From positions 71,766,127 to 71,830,126 of the forward strand of contig JALGPY010000006.1 in NCBI GenBank assembly GCA_023055425.1: 64,000 bases of DNA, written 5' to 3'. Below are positions 33,123 through 44,388 of this stretch, piece after piece. This DNA is from Linanthus parryae. Taxonomy: Eukaryota > Streptophyta > Magnoliopsida > Ericales > Polemoniaceae. The position numbers and the translations under genes are program-made. The first letter of the stretch is position 1. Each line of letters starts with the position of its first letter. The notes beneath the pieces were generated by a model, which saw only the letters and a program-made list of their open reading frames with translations, searched no databases and was not told where the DNA came from.

Positions 33123-34013
33123 TACATGGATAGAGGATATGCCAATATATGTCTATTTGGATTGGCAATGCTGTAAACTTGTTTCTTTCAAACTTGTTTG
33201 TGTAAGCTCATTTTTCTTTTTCATTTTGGGTTTATAGTGAAAACTCTTGATTGACCTCCCAACAAGGCCTTACAGCTCTGACATAATCACCAATCCTATT
33301 CTTATTTCTTCACTCTGGGCCTAAACTTAACTAGAAAAGCTGAAGCGATTCAACATACTTTTTTGGAGGATGCTTTGAAAATGCTTAGAATGTGCTTCAT
33401 GATTTTTGATAGTGTACCTTGAAACTTTGTGTGTGCACGCCTGCGGTGTCTGTTTTGGGAGCTTATATATATATATATATATATATATATTTTCCGAAAT
33501 TTGGCTTTTATATTTTAAGCTATTGGTTAAACCACTGCCAATTTAGGACCCTATTGACTTTTAACCAAACTTGATAGGGTTCCCCCACTATTTGATGTAC
33601 TAGGAAAGGAACCACAAATTCAACAGTTTTACATTCCAACATAACAGTCATGAAAGTTATTGATTCGCCATGCTGACTACCAATCACATTTCTGACCGAG
33701 TAAAAAGAAAGGTATTGAACTCCTATCTGGAATGGCTTTGCTTCAACCTTCACTGATTTTCATCCTATTGCATGATTCTAATAGTTACGACAGTTGAACC
33801 TTCTGTATACTTTGTTTTCTTGAAAGTACATCTGCAATAGAGAAACACATAAAAGTACATCTTATTTCTACCATTTAAGCTTTGAAGTTGTATCGTTTCT
33901 TACAATCATGAATAATCGCCTACTCTTCAGGAGGTCGAGATCACCTAGGATATATACATAGTGACATCGTAATCACAATAGAACATTTTAAAAGATAAAA
34001 GCATAAGCTTCCA
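33123..34013. other. Intergenic region between convergent P450 relic and GH9 gene A
   Basis: Contains a (TA)n run at 33464-33490 and the 3' flank of GH9 A. The final 130 bp resemble the 3' flank of GH9 C (about 53990-54060), so the duplication extends past the stop codons. No gene seen. Confidence 0.6.
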
Positions 34014-36242
34014 TTACTTAAAATAGTTCCATGCTAAGTGTGCCAGAGGTCCAACAATGGCAGCATTAGTGTACGTCGTTGGCTCTGAGCGACCAGAGTC
34101 ACTTCGGTTATCTGGGAAGGAGTCGTTTTGAAAAGGACCGCCCACGATTGCCCCGACTAAGATGTTAGGATTAGGATCCGCCGTGTGGAAAAATTGATAA
34201 CCAGCGTCACAGCCTAAGGATTGAGGTTGGGATGCCTTGGATGGAAGAGAGGATCCTCTATGGTGAATCCTCTTTGGGAAGTTCTCCCCGAATCCAACCA
34301 TGTAGGACATGTTCAAAGGGTTCACTCCTAATATGTAATCCACCTGCAAATTTACCATGTACCAATATTACAAGATCCAACATCACAAGACATATTAAGT
34401 TCGAGGAATGAGTCAAATTAGGGGACTTTAGTTTCAAAATACCGAAATGGGCTGAGAAACCTCATATTAGATTTGTGACTTCTGTGATTTTTGGTCTGAC
34501 AACCTTAAAACCATATGAAAAACCTAAAGGTTTCCCAAACTCCCCCATTTTGGTGTTTTTTGCCCCAAACGTCCTTATTTTGAAGAATTAGTTTGCCTCG
34601 ACCCCCAAATAGTACTGAGTAATGAAAGTTGCCTGTTTCTTTGCAAGTTTTCTGAGGGTGTGTCGTTTGACAACTAAGTTTCCGCATTTGAATGTGTGTT
34701 TTGTGGAAGCCATGTACTTGCTGTAGGTTGATAGTAAGAAGGAGATGGATGTGACATACTGGAGATTGACTGCACTCAGTTTATACATCAAACCACCTGC
34801 AATTAGATGAACAAAATGCTTGAGTAACAACCAAATTTTAAATGTGACTTGAACTACGTTGAAGTAATTACCCGGTGTGTATTCGGTACTTGAAGAAGGA
34901 GAGTTTGGTAGGATTCGGCACATGAACTCTTCGGCTTGTTCCTTGAACAGCTCAAAATCCTCTTTGCTTTTTACAAAGAATTCCTGCTTGTTGAAGGGAT
35001 GTTTGGAGTGGTCAGAAGAAATTCTAGATAAAAAAACCGCTTGACTATGGCCATGCTCGTGGACTACGTCCTTAGATCTTTTACATTTGGGGAACAGAAA
35101 GAAATTATGTAAAACTGAAAATGTACTATTTGAAAAAGAATTAACAGAGTTTAGCAATTCAAAACAGAGCTTAAAAGTGACTTCCCATTCATAGGAAATT
35201 CTCTGTATGCTAATTACCCTTGCTAGGAGAACACGGGCACCGGCAAATTTGTTGTCCCAGCTGAAGAGATCGGTTGTGTCGTTACTTGCCACAGCTTTAA
35301 TCAAATGCAAATACCTAGCCTTTTTCGTGGCCCTGTACAGCCATGCCGCTACCCAGAGCAATTCATCCTGCCAAGTTAAAAGATGTAACAAGGTTTCCTA
35401 CAAGATGTAACAAGTTAAAAATGGAGTAATGATTACCTTGTATCCAGAGACTGAGCAATAAAATGGGCAAAGTTTGTCACTATAGGCACCTCTATATTTC
35501 TTTGCAAATTTCATCACCTTTTTTGCTGTCTTCAACAGCAATTTTGAGTATTTGGCATCATCTTTCTTGAAAACCATAGAGGCTGCCGCCAATGCAGCGG
35601 CAGTCTCCGCGGCTACATCAGACCCCGGGTTACTCGCCGATACCGAGTATACATTGCGTGGCGTATCCATGTCCTCAGGTCGTTCCCAGCACCTGTGATC
35701 AGCATTTGGTTCACCAACGCCCACGTAGAGCTTACCAGGCGTGGCCTTGGCACACTTTAACAGGTAGTCTGTGGCCCAACGGATAGCGGTCTGGGCGTTT
35801 TCTAACTCAGGTCCCAGCTTTTTGCGGTAATCTAACACACTCCATGAGAGCATGGTGGTGGTGAAAGCCATAGGGAAATTGAACTTTACGTTGTCTCCGG
35901 CATCATAGTAGCCTCCGGTTAGATCAACCTGATTGTATATACCAATTCCAAGTCAAATTGTTAGCGAAATTGTTAGTCAAATATCGGTTATATGTAATTA
36001 CATGTACTTACACCGGCTAGTGAACCGTCGGAGAGGCCCGAATCGGACCGCCAATCGATTTGCTGGTCGCCTCCGGTGGGGATCCTCCCTGACCTCTGAC
36101 CCTGAAAGAAGAGGATGGACTTTTCTAGGGCTTCTTTGTAGTTGGGTTTCCCTTGGACAGAAACATTGCTTAAAAACATGGAATCAACAGAGAAGAGGAA
36201 GAGGAATAAGGCAGTGCATAGAGAAGCTCGCATAATCGCCAT
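34014..36242 (-). CDS. GH9 endo-1,4-beta-glucanase, copy A (six exons, intact)
   Basis: Family 9 endoglucanase, secreted, cutting beta-1,4-glucan in the cell wall. Exons on the minus strand: 36242-36012, 35928-35437, 35367-35218, 34983-34872, 34796-34633, 34343-34014. They join in phase to 492 residues, the usual size of secreted class-B GH9 without a binding module. Residues 1-30 form a signal peptide. Catalytic motifs are present: YYDAGDN (D86, D89), [17 protein letters not shown], and the proton-donor Glu in [10 protein letters not shown] (E470). Intron 5 has a GC donor. Compared with copy C it lacks four residues before CPFYC and has Ser for the Tyr in the usual D-Y pair upstream of the catalytic Glu. 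A TATATATA at 36304-36311 lies about 60 bp upstream. Probably functional; activity may be altered. Confidence 0.9.
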
Positions 36243-36303
36243 ATGGATATTTCCGCAGAGTAATCACCAAATCTGATACATTTCAACCATGACATAAACG
36301 CCA

Positions 36304-36311
36304 TATATATA
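36304..36311 (-). promoter_or_regulatory. TATA box of GH9 gene A
   Basis: TATATATA about 62 bp upstream of the start codon. Gene C has the same element at the same distance. Confidence 0.65.
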
Positions 36312-37950
36312 GCTTCAGGGATCACTTCAAATGAATTTATTCCCCAATCGCAAATTTAGGCCTTTCAAAACAGGGAGAAAGTTGAGAGTCTCAATTATCC
36401 CCATGCTTAGGCATTTTCCCCGAAAATTTAGTGTTGCAAGGCCTGTAAAACTGTAGTCTGTCCAAATTTAGAAGCTAGATCTTGATAACCGTGAATCATG
36501 TTGCCTGAGATGTGAATTATTAAAACATGCATAAATTGTTTCGTATATAACTGGCTGATTAGGATCCATGTGTAGAAATGTCAGTAATACAAAGGGCATA
36601 ACCATTGTCAGCACTTCCCATTCTATTGAGAATTCTAGTATTTATAGAACAAAGCCTATTCTCTCTGGTATTTCTTGATCGGTGTTGTTGAGTCTTGTTA
36701 GATCTAATTATGGAGTGTAACATTTCTATGATATTTGGGGTACTTTTAAATTTGCAACTATGTCTTTTTCTTCAATGAGCTACATGAAATTGAAAGGAAG
36801 TAGCCCAAAGAAATTGTTGTTATGTATAAAATTAGGTCATTGACCCACCAAAAATTGGTTGGAAATCAATGCACCTACTGAGCCTTGGGCTATTTTAACA
36901 ATTGCAGAGTCTCATAATTCATGTGAGATACAAAATCTCACGCGTACTATTTTTAGGACAATATTATTATATGCTTATATATGTACAATTACAGAAAAAC
37001 TGTATCTTTATAAAAATTCTAGGGTTTATCTTGACCTTTCTTTGTTAGAGGTTCCCATCTCTCATTCCAAGTGATGCAAACAATTTTTGTACGCACCTAA
37101 CTCAGCAAACCCACCGAGGGTGTCTTACTTTGAGAAAATTAATTTTAGATGTAGTGTCTTTTTGCCCAGAAAATAGAGGAAGAGTAGAAAGATTAACAGA
37201 ATCCGAAGCTGTGGGCTGCAAGAACTTAAAAGCCACCTGGATTTTTGTTCAAAGGGCAGCCTTTTCATACAGGGAGCCCCCAATTGATTACACACACATG
37301 AATCTTTAACCTTATTTTATATTATATATATTAAACTCTCCAAGTAAAAATAGTTCATTACAGACCCTGTGTGAAAGTTTAAAAATTAAAAAAGGGGGCA
37401 GTGTCTCATTAAGTTTCCCTGACGAGTGTTTGGTGTAAAAAAAGTAACTAAAATACCGTGATACACCATGTATTTTGATGTGTCCTCCAACACGGATACA
37501 ACCCTGATGTGGAGTGTCCTTGCATTCCTAGAGTTGAAGAGAGTAAGATACTATCTTAACTCGGAAGAACATGCCACACTGTAGCTAATGGAGTCATGTT
37601 ATTTTTAATTCCCAAGGGCATGCTATTTGTTATATAATAGAGTTTTGGTATCTACTTTGGCAACCATACGGCGGGGTCTTCAAGAAAGATGGAGGGCATA
37701 TTGGTCAGGCAAATTGTTACCCAATATGCTTAGTGTGCTTTTATACTAGGTAGGTAGATCAGGAAATCAGATATGGTGTTGAGTAGCTTTCCTATGATTT
37801 GGATATTTACTACCTTCCACTGATGACCCATCCAGCCACCAAATTCAAAACCTTCACAGAGGGACGATCCAAATAATTTCCTGATGAGAAAAATGTGCCT
37901 GGATCAGTTTGTGCACACCTTAGCATGCCATGATTTTGTAAATAGATTTA
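36312..37950. other. Duplicated GH9 upstream spacer, copy 1
   Basis: No gene seen. It is collinear with 50640-52320 (shared text such as the 'cagaccctgtgtgaaagtt' stretch near 37357 and 51641), so both descend from the same duplicated segment. Confidence 0.7.
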
Positions 37951-38448
37951 GCCTTAATTTCTCCCTTTCCAGTTTGGGAAATGACACTTTCACACCTCAA
38001 GTGTGTCAAAACTCAGGACACTCACACCCCTTAATTGTGAAGCTGTTATTCTGGGGCTGAGGGTTCGTCACTGACCATAGTTTCTAGGATAAATTAGCGC
38101 TCTTAGTATGGAATGACCATTGAAGCCCCCATTGGAATATATAAGTACTACCATTGAACGCCTGTTGATGTCACAAGTGGTATGACTCCTAATTTAGAGA
38201 AAAGCTTGGTTGAGTTGTAATTTTACATTTAATGGGGCTTCAATGGTCATTCCAGACTCTAAGAAGGCCAATTTGTGACAACTGTCACTGACAGACTCCA
38301 CCCCCACAGTAGTGGCATCATAATCAGGGAGTGCAAGTGCCTGATGTTTGGCACATTAAAAAGGTGAACGTGTTCTTTTCCAATCTGAAAGGGTTGGAAT
38401 TGTCTTTGTGTCAAACTTAAGAGGGTTAAAGTGTTCCTTACCGTAGAA
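37951..38448. mobile_element. MITE-like insertion, about 500 bp
   Basis: The paralogous segment near 52320-52335 reads straight through ('aatttaatccaaatttcgg'), so about 500 bp were inserted here. The ends are inverted-repeat-like: 'ccctttccagtttgggaaatgacactttcac' on the left, and the complement of 'tttgtgtcaaacttaagagggttaaagtgt' text on the right. A similar element lies in intron 3 of GH9 C. A second foldback is nested inside (38098-38270). Confidence 0.65.
38098..38270. mobile_element. Small foldback nested in the 38-kb MITE
   Basis: The arms are GGAATGACCATTGAAGCCCC near 38115 and its inverse complement near 38235-38255, extended by TTAG/CTAA at the outer edge. About 170 bp in total. 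Non-coding. Confidence 0.65.
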
Positions 38449-38909
38449 TTTTATCCAAACTTCGGATGAGGACTTTGGTTGTATGCAGTTGACATTGGAA
38501 CATCTTCTCTCAGCAATTCACTTTTAGTTATTCTGTAGCAAAAATATGAAGTATGACTAATGATTATGTAGTATTTCACTTTTAATGAACATCGAGGAAC
38601 CAGAAAACAAAAATGTATCCCCAACATCTCTTCGTACTTGAGTTGATACTCGGAGCTAGCTGATGTCTAATCCATCTGATCAGTAATGGAGTCGCACACA
38701 TGATCTTGTGTTTCCAGATTGGAGCAGAGTCAGTTGCATGCTACCAAGCTTTTGTTCTAGGACAGAACTTATGGTGGGGTTTCTAAGCAAGAGAAGTGTC
38801 AGCATAACAGCGATCAGCAGAGTCAGTTGCATGCTATCAACTTCTTCCTGGCCCAGAAACATAACAGCAATCAGCATGTGTTCCTGGGGCAGCGCAGAAC
38901 CTACAAATA

Positions 38910-39400
38910 CATGTTCTCACATGGTCTGTTCCTTGAAAGCACAGACACTATGCGGATAGAACTGAGTGGGCCCTGTTTGAACTGGTCAGGAATCCAAGGG
39001 TTATGGAGAAAGCAGTGACTGAGGTGAGTTTAGCTTTTCATGGAAAGAATAAGAGTTTCGCGAGATTCACATTCAGGGACTGAGGTACATGAAGTTGGCC
39101 ATAAAAGAAACATTAGGACTACACCATTCTGGCCCTTTTGTTATACCCAAAAGTAAGTAGAGAGGAACGGGAGACTCGGGTCCAAAACACTGCTGATAAT
39201 AACTGCTTGGGTGACAGACTGACAGAAAGAGATCCCCAGAGTTGGCATTACTTGGAGATGTTTATACCTGAGAGATTTGAGGGAAGCTTGGTGGATTTTT
39301 ATCGGAGATGACTACCATTACATATTTATTTGGAGCTGGGAAAAGGATGTCCCAAGATTTCATTTCGCCTAGCCATTGTGAAAAGGTCAAGAGTACATGC
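38910..39400 (+). pseudogene. CYP71-like P450 exon-2 relic, copy 2
   Basis: It starts with the I-helix text GLFLESTDT and goes on in mixed frames: RVMEKAVTEV, AFHGKN, MKLAIKETLGLH, GPFVIPKSK, MFIPERFEGS, then a heme region beginning FGAGKR with the Cys frame lost. It stops near 39400, before the C-terminal part. Exon 1 is absent. Just upstream (38715-38870) a segment with 'agcagagtcagttgcatgcta' occurs twice. Homologous to 18411-18762/32915 and to 52640-53110. Confidence 0.83.
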
Positions 39401-39585
39401 TGAAGAGCCCACTGTGAAAAGGTCTAATAAGTCGTGACTTTCTTCAGGATGTTTAACTTTTAGTAATCTTATAGCATTCTTACGTATACGACAATATGTC
39501 TATCTGGAATACTACCTGTCCTTCAAACTATTACTCTTAATTACTCTGTTTGGCTGAGTTAGATTATGAGATTGTGAGATGACAC

Positions 39586-40146
39586 TAGGGATGGCAATAT
39601 GGTCCGATCCGATCTGAGATCAGAGCGATCCGAGCTGAATGGATCGAATCCGAATCCGATCCAACTGAAAATGGATTGGAGTTGGATCCTGAAAGCCAGT
39701 CCCGATCGGATTTGGAACTGGATTTGGATTGGAGGGCAGATCCACCAGGTTCTGACCCGATCCGATCCGACGTATATGTGTGCTTTTTGAATATACCCCT
39801 ATTACCTCCCCACTTACACTTCCAAGAAGAATACAATAGTAGCTCCAACTTACAAAGCCATTTCGTTTTTGTTTTAGGCTCCGTAACTTACGAACATGCT
39901 TTGGCGTATGAAATAGTGTTTATTTTTATATTATTTTTTGTTTTTATTGCAAATCTGAGTCTTATTTTTTGTATTTTTTGTATTACGGATCGGATTTGGA
40001 TCGGCTGAATAAAACACGATCCAATCCGATCTGAACCCGGTGATGATCCGAACGGATCTGGATCATATCTGGATCCCATTTCTCTTGGTCGGATCTGGAT
40101 TGGGAAGTGCCTGATCCGATCCAGATCCGACCCGTTGCTATCCCTA
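39586..40146. mobile_element. hAT-like MITE, 561 bp, rich in GATCCGA
   Basis: Terminal inverted repeats TAGGGATGGCAA and TTGCTATCCCTA, flanked by the 8-bp duplication GATGACAC (39578-39585 and 40147-40154); 8 bp is the hAT hallmark. The paralogous segment at about 53358-53372 is an empty site with one target copy. Both subterminal regions are packed with GATCCGA/TCGGATC motifs. No transposase. Confidence 0.85.
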
Positions 40147-40435
40147 GATGACACTCAATCTAGCTATGAAAATCCCACAATGAGATGTTGGTGCCAAAAC
40201 TCGGATCCTGCTTGACAAAACCCATATCTTGCTTCCTTTCATTCGGAGAAGTTTTCCGCCACTGAGGATACATTGGTGTGGCAAAACCGGATCCTGATGT
40301 ATAGCATTTGTTAAAATTTTATTGATTTTCGCTACCCAAACGGGGAAGATTTATTGAGATTATAATCTCATTATCTCTTTCAATTCATCCCTTCCAAACC
40401 AACCAATTTTATACTCCAGGGTATGTATTGTTTTG

Positions 40436-40672
40436 GTTAGGACCTGCCACCATTGCCCCGACTAAGATGTTTGGATTAGGATCTTCTGTAGTGAATTCTC
40501 TTCGGATAGCTCTCCCGGAATCCAACCATGTATGACATATTTAAAGAGCTAACAGGCAACAGATAACTAACTGTTACAAATTAGGCCATTAACCCAGCGA
40601 ATTTACAGAACTAGGACCAGTGCCCAATGAATTTTTCTAACCATGCATGTCTTTGCAAGTTTCTGAGGGTGT
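40436..40672 (-). pseudogene. GH9 exon 6 and exon 5 edge, relic
   Basis: On the minus strand it keeps the text for SYMVGF-like sequence and the NPNILVGA region of GH9 exon 6, but the stretch between them is deleted: a GGATTAGGATC on one side joins CTCTGTAGTGAATTC on the other. A piece of intron 5 and the exon 5 end (CTTTGCAAGTTTCTGAGG) follow up to 40672. The relic at 53700-53810 has the same deletion. Confidence 0.75.
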
Positions 40673-40688
40673 CACAGAAGAAAGGAAA

Positions 40689-42370
40689 ATTTGCACCATT
40701 GGTACCCATATTATACGTTTTGTTACACTTTCTTACCCACATTTTTAATTATTGCATCCGTAGTACCCACATTTTCAAATTGTTGCACCGTGGTACATTT
40801 CCCTAACGTTGTTAGTTTTCTTAACAGTTAGTGAGGGTATTTTAGTATTTTGGAAAGATAAAAAAGCAACAGTAGTACCCATATTTACGACTTTGTTACA
40901 ATTTAGTACCCATATTTTTAAAATTGACAAAATTAATGCCCATAATTTTATTTTGTTGCAAATTTGGTATCCTCGAGTGCTAAAATGACAACAATACCGT
41001 TACATATGTCACAAGACTATTTGATTCATTGAAAAGCCGCTTGGTGATCCTTTCTCAATATCATGTACGTATATTATTTTAAATGTTTTGTCTCCTTATT
41101 TTTTTCTTGACAACTTTTATGTTTTTTTTTGGAAAAAAGTCATCTTTTTAAATCCTTTGAATTGCATATTATCCTTTTCTATGACACCTAACAACCCTGT
41201 GAAATAATTCTAGGTGAAACCCCAACAAAATTGGGCTTTTAGTGACCAAATTTCATGTATTTCATTTCAATTTAGTTAACATAATTCTGTATGTAGTTTT
41301 CGATATTATACGTTTATATGGGTATTAGAATTCCTTTCATTTTGCTGGCCAATTGCCTTGCCCAGTCCTTGTAATCTTTCCTAGCAATCAGCAATGTATG
41401 AAGTTCATCAGATCATAAGGTACAAACAAATTGTGATATTGGTTGTTGATGAAAACATGAAACATGAGTTCGGTCGGGAGACACACTTTGGGGGATTCGC
41501 TAGTTTACAAATGAATTAGAGCATGAATGATAAACATAGTCAGAATCACTTTTACTGAAAAGAGAGATGGAACCAATTTAAAGTGATGACTGCAAAATAA
41601 GTAGAGGAAAAAATGTTCCCCATTTGATGAAAGAGGTATTGTGAGGAGGTTAAAGAGTGCTTGAAGGGTGTGGTCATCAGCATTAAAGTCGTCAGGCATT
41701 CTCATGAATCAGATACTGGATGACACGAGAAGAAAATTTGATAGCCTTGGAGCGGATGTGGTAGGGTATGTGCTAGCAACTTCTATTACCGTTAGCTTGA
41801 GAGACATAGAAGTAACCTCCCCTACCAAGGTAGAAATAATTGACAAATTCTTACAAATAGTTCACTCATCAAGGCCTACCATGATTAAAATATGTGGTAA
41901 CAAGTTGAAATATTGACTTCTTTAAAAAAAAGTAAAAATGATATAAGAAAGAAGATCAAACATTTAAAAATAACATAAATACACGATATTGAAGAAACAT
42001 CATCAATCGGTTTTTCAACGAATAAATAGTCTTGTGACATATGGTATTTAAGGGTACTATTGTCATTTTAGCACTCAAGGATACCAAATTTGCAACAAAA
42101 TTAAAATTTGGGTATTAACATTGTCGATTTTAAAACTGTGGGTATTAAGTTGTTACAAAGTCGTAAATATGAGTACTACTAGTGCTATTTCATCTTTGCA
42201 AAATACTAAAATACCCTCACTGAAAGTTAAAGAAAACTAACGGCGTCAGTGAAATGTACCATCTGTGCAACAATTTATAAATGTGGGTACTGTGGATGCA
42301 AAAATTGAAAATGTGGGTATGAAAGTGTAACAAAACGTATAATATGGGTACCACTTGTGCAATTTTTCTG
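40689..42370. mobile_element. Long-TIR element (MULE-like, non-autonomous), 1.7 kb
   Basis: The left (40689-~41100) and right (~41930-42370) arms are inverse complements over about 420 bp with moderate divergence. The arms are made of degenerate ~30-bp units of the type 'gtagtacccatatttt..aattgttacaa'. The central 0.8 kb has no recognisable transposase; an 82-codon frame at 41668-41916 is unremarkable. It is inserted in the GH9 relic. I could not identify a clean target-site duplication. Confidence 0.75.
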
Positions 42371-42992
42371 CAAACTTATTTTAACATCTATGGGTGTGAT
42401 TGTTGTTAGGATTATACATTAGGAAAATGTGAAAATTGTAAAATATTTATAGATACTTTTAATTCTTTTTAATTTCCTTTTCTTCTGATCCTCAAAACAA
42501 TAGTATTTCCATTCCTGATATAGTATTTTAGTCATGCATTCATCTTAAATTCATTGTATCATAATTACTCATAGTTCAACGGATGAAAATATTTCTAAAA
42601 ATATTGAGATGCATGAACATCGAACTTATCAAACTTCATCCTGGTTAAATGAGCTTGAAAATCTTGTATTTATGCACCTGTCAATCCTAAAAATTCAATG
42701 TCTTTGCGACTAATGTTACACTTGTTAAGGTTATATGTAATGGAGAAGCTGGCGTCTCAATATTTGATTGGCACTTATATGACATGTGTATGGCAATTGA
42801 GAAAAATGCTAAAAATGACATTTAAGGAATGCTAACAAATGACATTTAAAGAATGCTTTTCAAGATGATGGGCGATGGTGTATATTGAGTATTCAGTTTA
42901 TATTTATATTAAAATAAACCAACCAACATTTATTCAAGCAATACATGAATCATGAGTTACCACCGTCACAGTTTGTCCTGGACAATTATCCC
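42371..42992. other. Upstream region of the BAHD gene
   Basis: AT-rich, without coding signal. It contains the duplicated phrase 'aatgctaa..aatgacatttaa(g/a)gaatgct' near 42800-42860. Confidence 0.5.
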
Positions 42993-43000
42993 TATTTATA
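42993..43000 (+). promoter_or_regulatory. TATA box of the BAHD gene
   Basis: TATTTATA lies 51 bp upstream of the ATG at 43051, giving a short predicted leader of about 25 bp. Confidence 0.6.
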
Positions 43001-43050
43001 GGCCATAATTGTATTAGGGTGAATCATTGTACTTGCTGGATAAAATCCAA

Positions 43051-44388
43051 ATGGAACAATCAAAAGGATTGAGAGTTGAGGTTGTTAGTAGAGAAACAAT
43101 TAAGCTATCTTCTCCTTCTCCCACTCCTGGTCATCAAGGAAGCTTTAAGTTCTCTTTGCTGGATCAGTTCAGTGCTCAAATTTATGTACCAACACTACTT
43201 TTCTACAAAGCTACCCAACCCAAAACAACCGAGTCTGAAATATCTCAGCGGCTGAAATCATCGCTCTCTGAAACATTAATTCGCTTCTACCCATTTGCCG
43301 GAAGGCTCAAAGACCCACTCACTATCAGTTGTAATTATGAGGGCGTCGATTATTTGGAAGCTCAAGTACTTAACTGTTCCCTCTCTCATGTCCTTGAGAA
43401 GCCCAACCCAACACAGCTGAATCTTCTTGTTCCTAACGAGTCCCCAGATCTGACAACACGCCCGCTGCTTCTTGTCCAAGTGAGCTTCTTTGAATGTGGT
43501 GGAATGGCCCTGGGAATGAAATTCCACCACAGCGTTGCCGATGCAGCCACATTCGCCACTTTCACTAACGAATGGGCAAATTCCGCTCTTGGAAATATCA
43601 AATCAGTGATACCAGATTTTAGCGCATCTAATCTTTTCCCCCCAACAAACTCATTACCACTCAGCCCAGAAATCCAGCCAAACCAGAACCTGCCTAGCAT
43701 AAGAACTGGTAGATTTGTATTTGGGTCATCTGAATTGGCAGCCTTGCAGGCTAAAGCCACTGGCACAAACAATCCCCAACCTACACGTTTCGAGGCAGTC
43801 TCTGCCTTTATATGGAAAATTGCGGCGCTATCTAAAAGAGAATGTAGAACCGAGTTAAAGAAATTATCACAACTCACCTGGTCAGTAAACCTGCGGTCGA
43901 AGCTACAACCACCTCTACCTGAGCATTGTTTTGGGAATTTGGTAGGACAGGCAGTGCATGAAGGTGAGGTTGACGGAGAAGACATACCTAGTTTAGCTGG
44001 TCACATCAGACGTGGTACGATAGATATGTGCAACAACTTCACTCAGACACTTAAAGGGGACACAAGTGTTCCGGGGATTTTCGAGATACTGATGAATGCA
44101 AGAAACATATTCGAGAGAGCGATTGCTGGAACTGTAGAGTGGTGCTTCATAACTAGTTGGTGTAAGTTACCATTCTATGAAGCTGATTTTGGATGGGGAA
44201 AGCCATTGTGGGTGACTAATGGAGGTTTGCATCAGTTCCCAAACGTGATTATGCTGATGGATACAAAAGATGGGCATGGAATAGAAGCATGGATGTGTTT
44301 AACGGAAGCAGAGATGAGTGCCTTTGAAAGTAACCAGGAGCTGAAGAAGTATGCATCTTTTAACCCAAGTATTTCCCAGTATGAATGA
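43051..44388 (+). CDS. BAHD acyltransferase, intact single-exon gene
   Basis: Encodes 445 residues, normal for the family. BAHD enzymes transfer an acyl group from acyl-CoA to an alcohol or amine of a plant metabolite in the cytosol. The catalytic HxxxD is HSVAD at residues 160-164 and the structural DFGWG is at 379-383. The N-terminus (VEVVSRETIKLSSPSPTP, then FSLLDQ) and single exon place it with the vinorine-synthase-like clade (clade III), whose members mostly acetylate alkaloids, volatiles or terpenes; the substrate cannot be read from the sequence. The start is the ATG at 43051; the frame is open for a few codons upstream but without another ATG. A TATA-like box lies 51 bp upstream. A pseudogene fragment of the same family lies at 15896-16171. 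Confidence 0.94.
   Translation: MEQSKGLRVEVVSRETIKLSSPSPTPGHQGSFKFSLLDQFSAQIYVPTLLFYKATQPKTTESEISQRLKSSLSETLIRFYPFAGRLKDPLTISCNYEGVDYLEAQVLNCSLSHVLEKPNPTQLNLLVPNESPDLTTRPLLLVQVSFFECGGMALGMKFHHSVADAATFATFTNEWANSALGNIKSVIPDFSASNLFPPTNSLPLSPEIQPNQNLPSIRTGRFVFGSSELAALQAKATGTNNPQPTRFEAVSAFIWKIAALSKRECRTELKKLSQLTWSVNLRSKLQPPLPEHCFGNLVGQAVHEGEVDGEDIPSLAGHIRRGTIDMCNNFTQTLKGDTSVPGIFEILMNARNIFERAIAGTVEWCFITSWCKLPFYEADFGWGKPLWVTNGGLHQFPNVIMLMDTKDGHGIEAWMCLTEAEMSAFESNQELKKYASFNPSISQYE

Noticed and set aside
41668..41916. 82-codon ORF inside the long-TIR element as transposase
   Set aside because: Too short and without any transposase motif.
43027..43050. Upstream start of the BAHD protein
   Set aside because: The first codon there is TTG; the ATG at 43051 gives the normal N-terminus.
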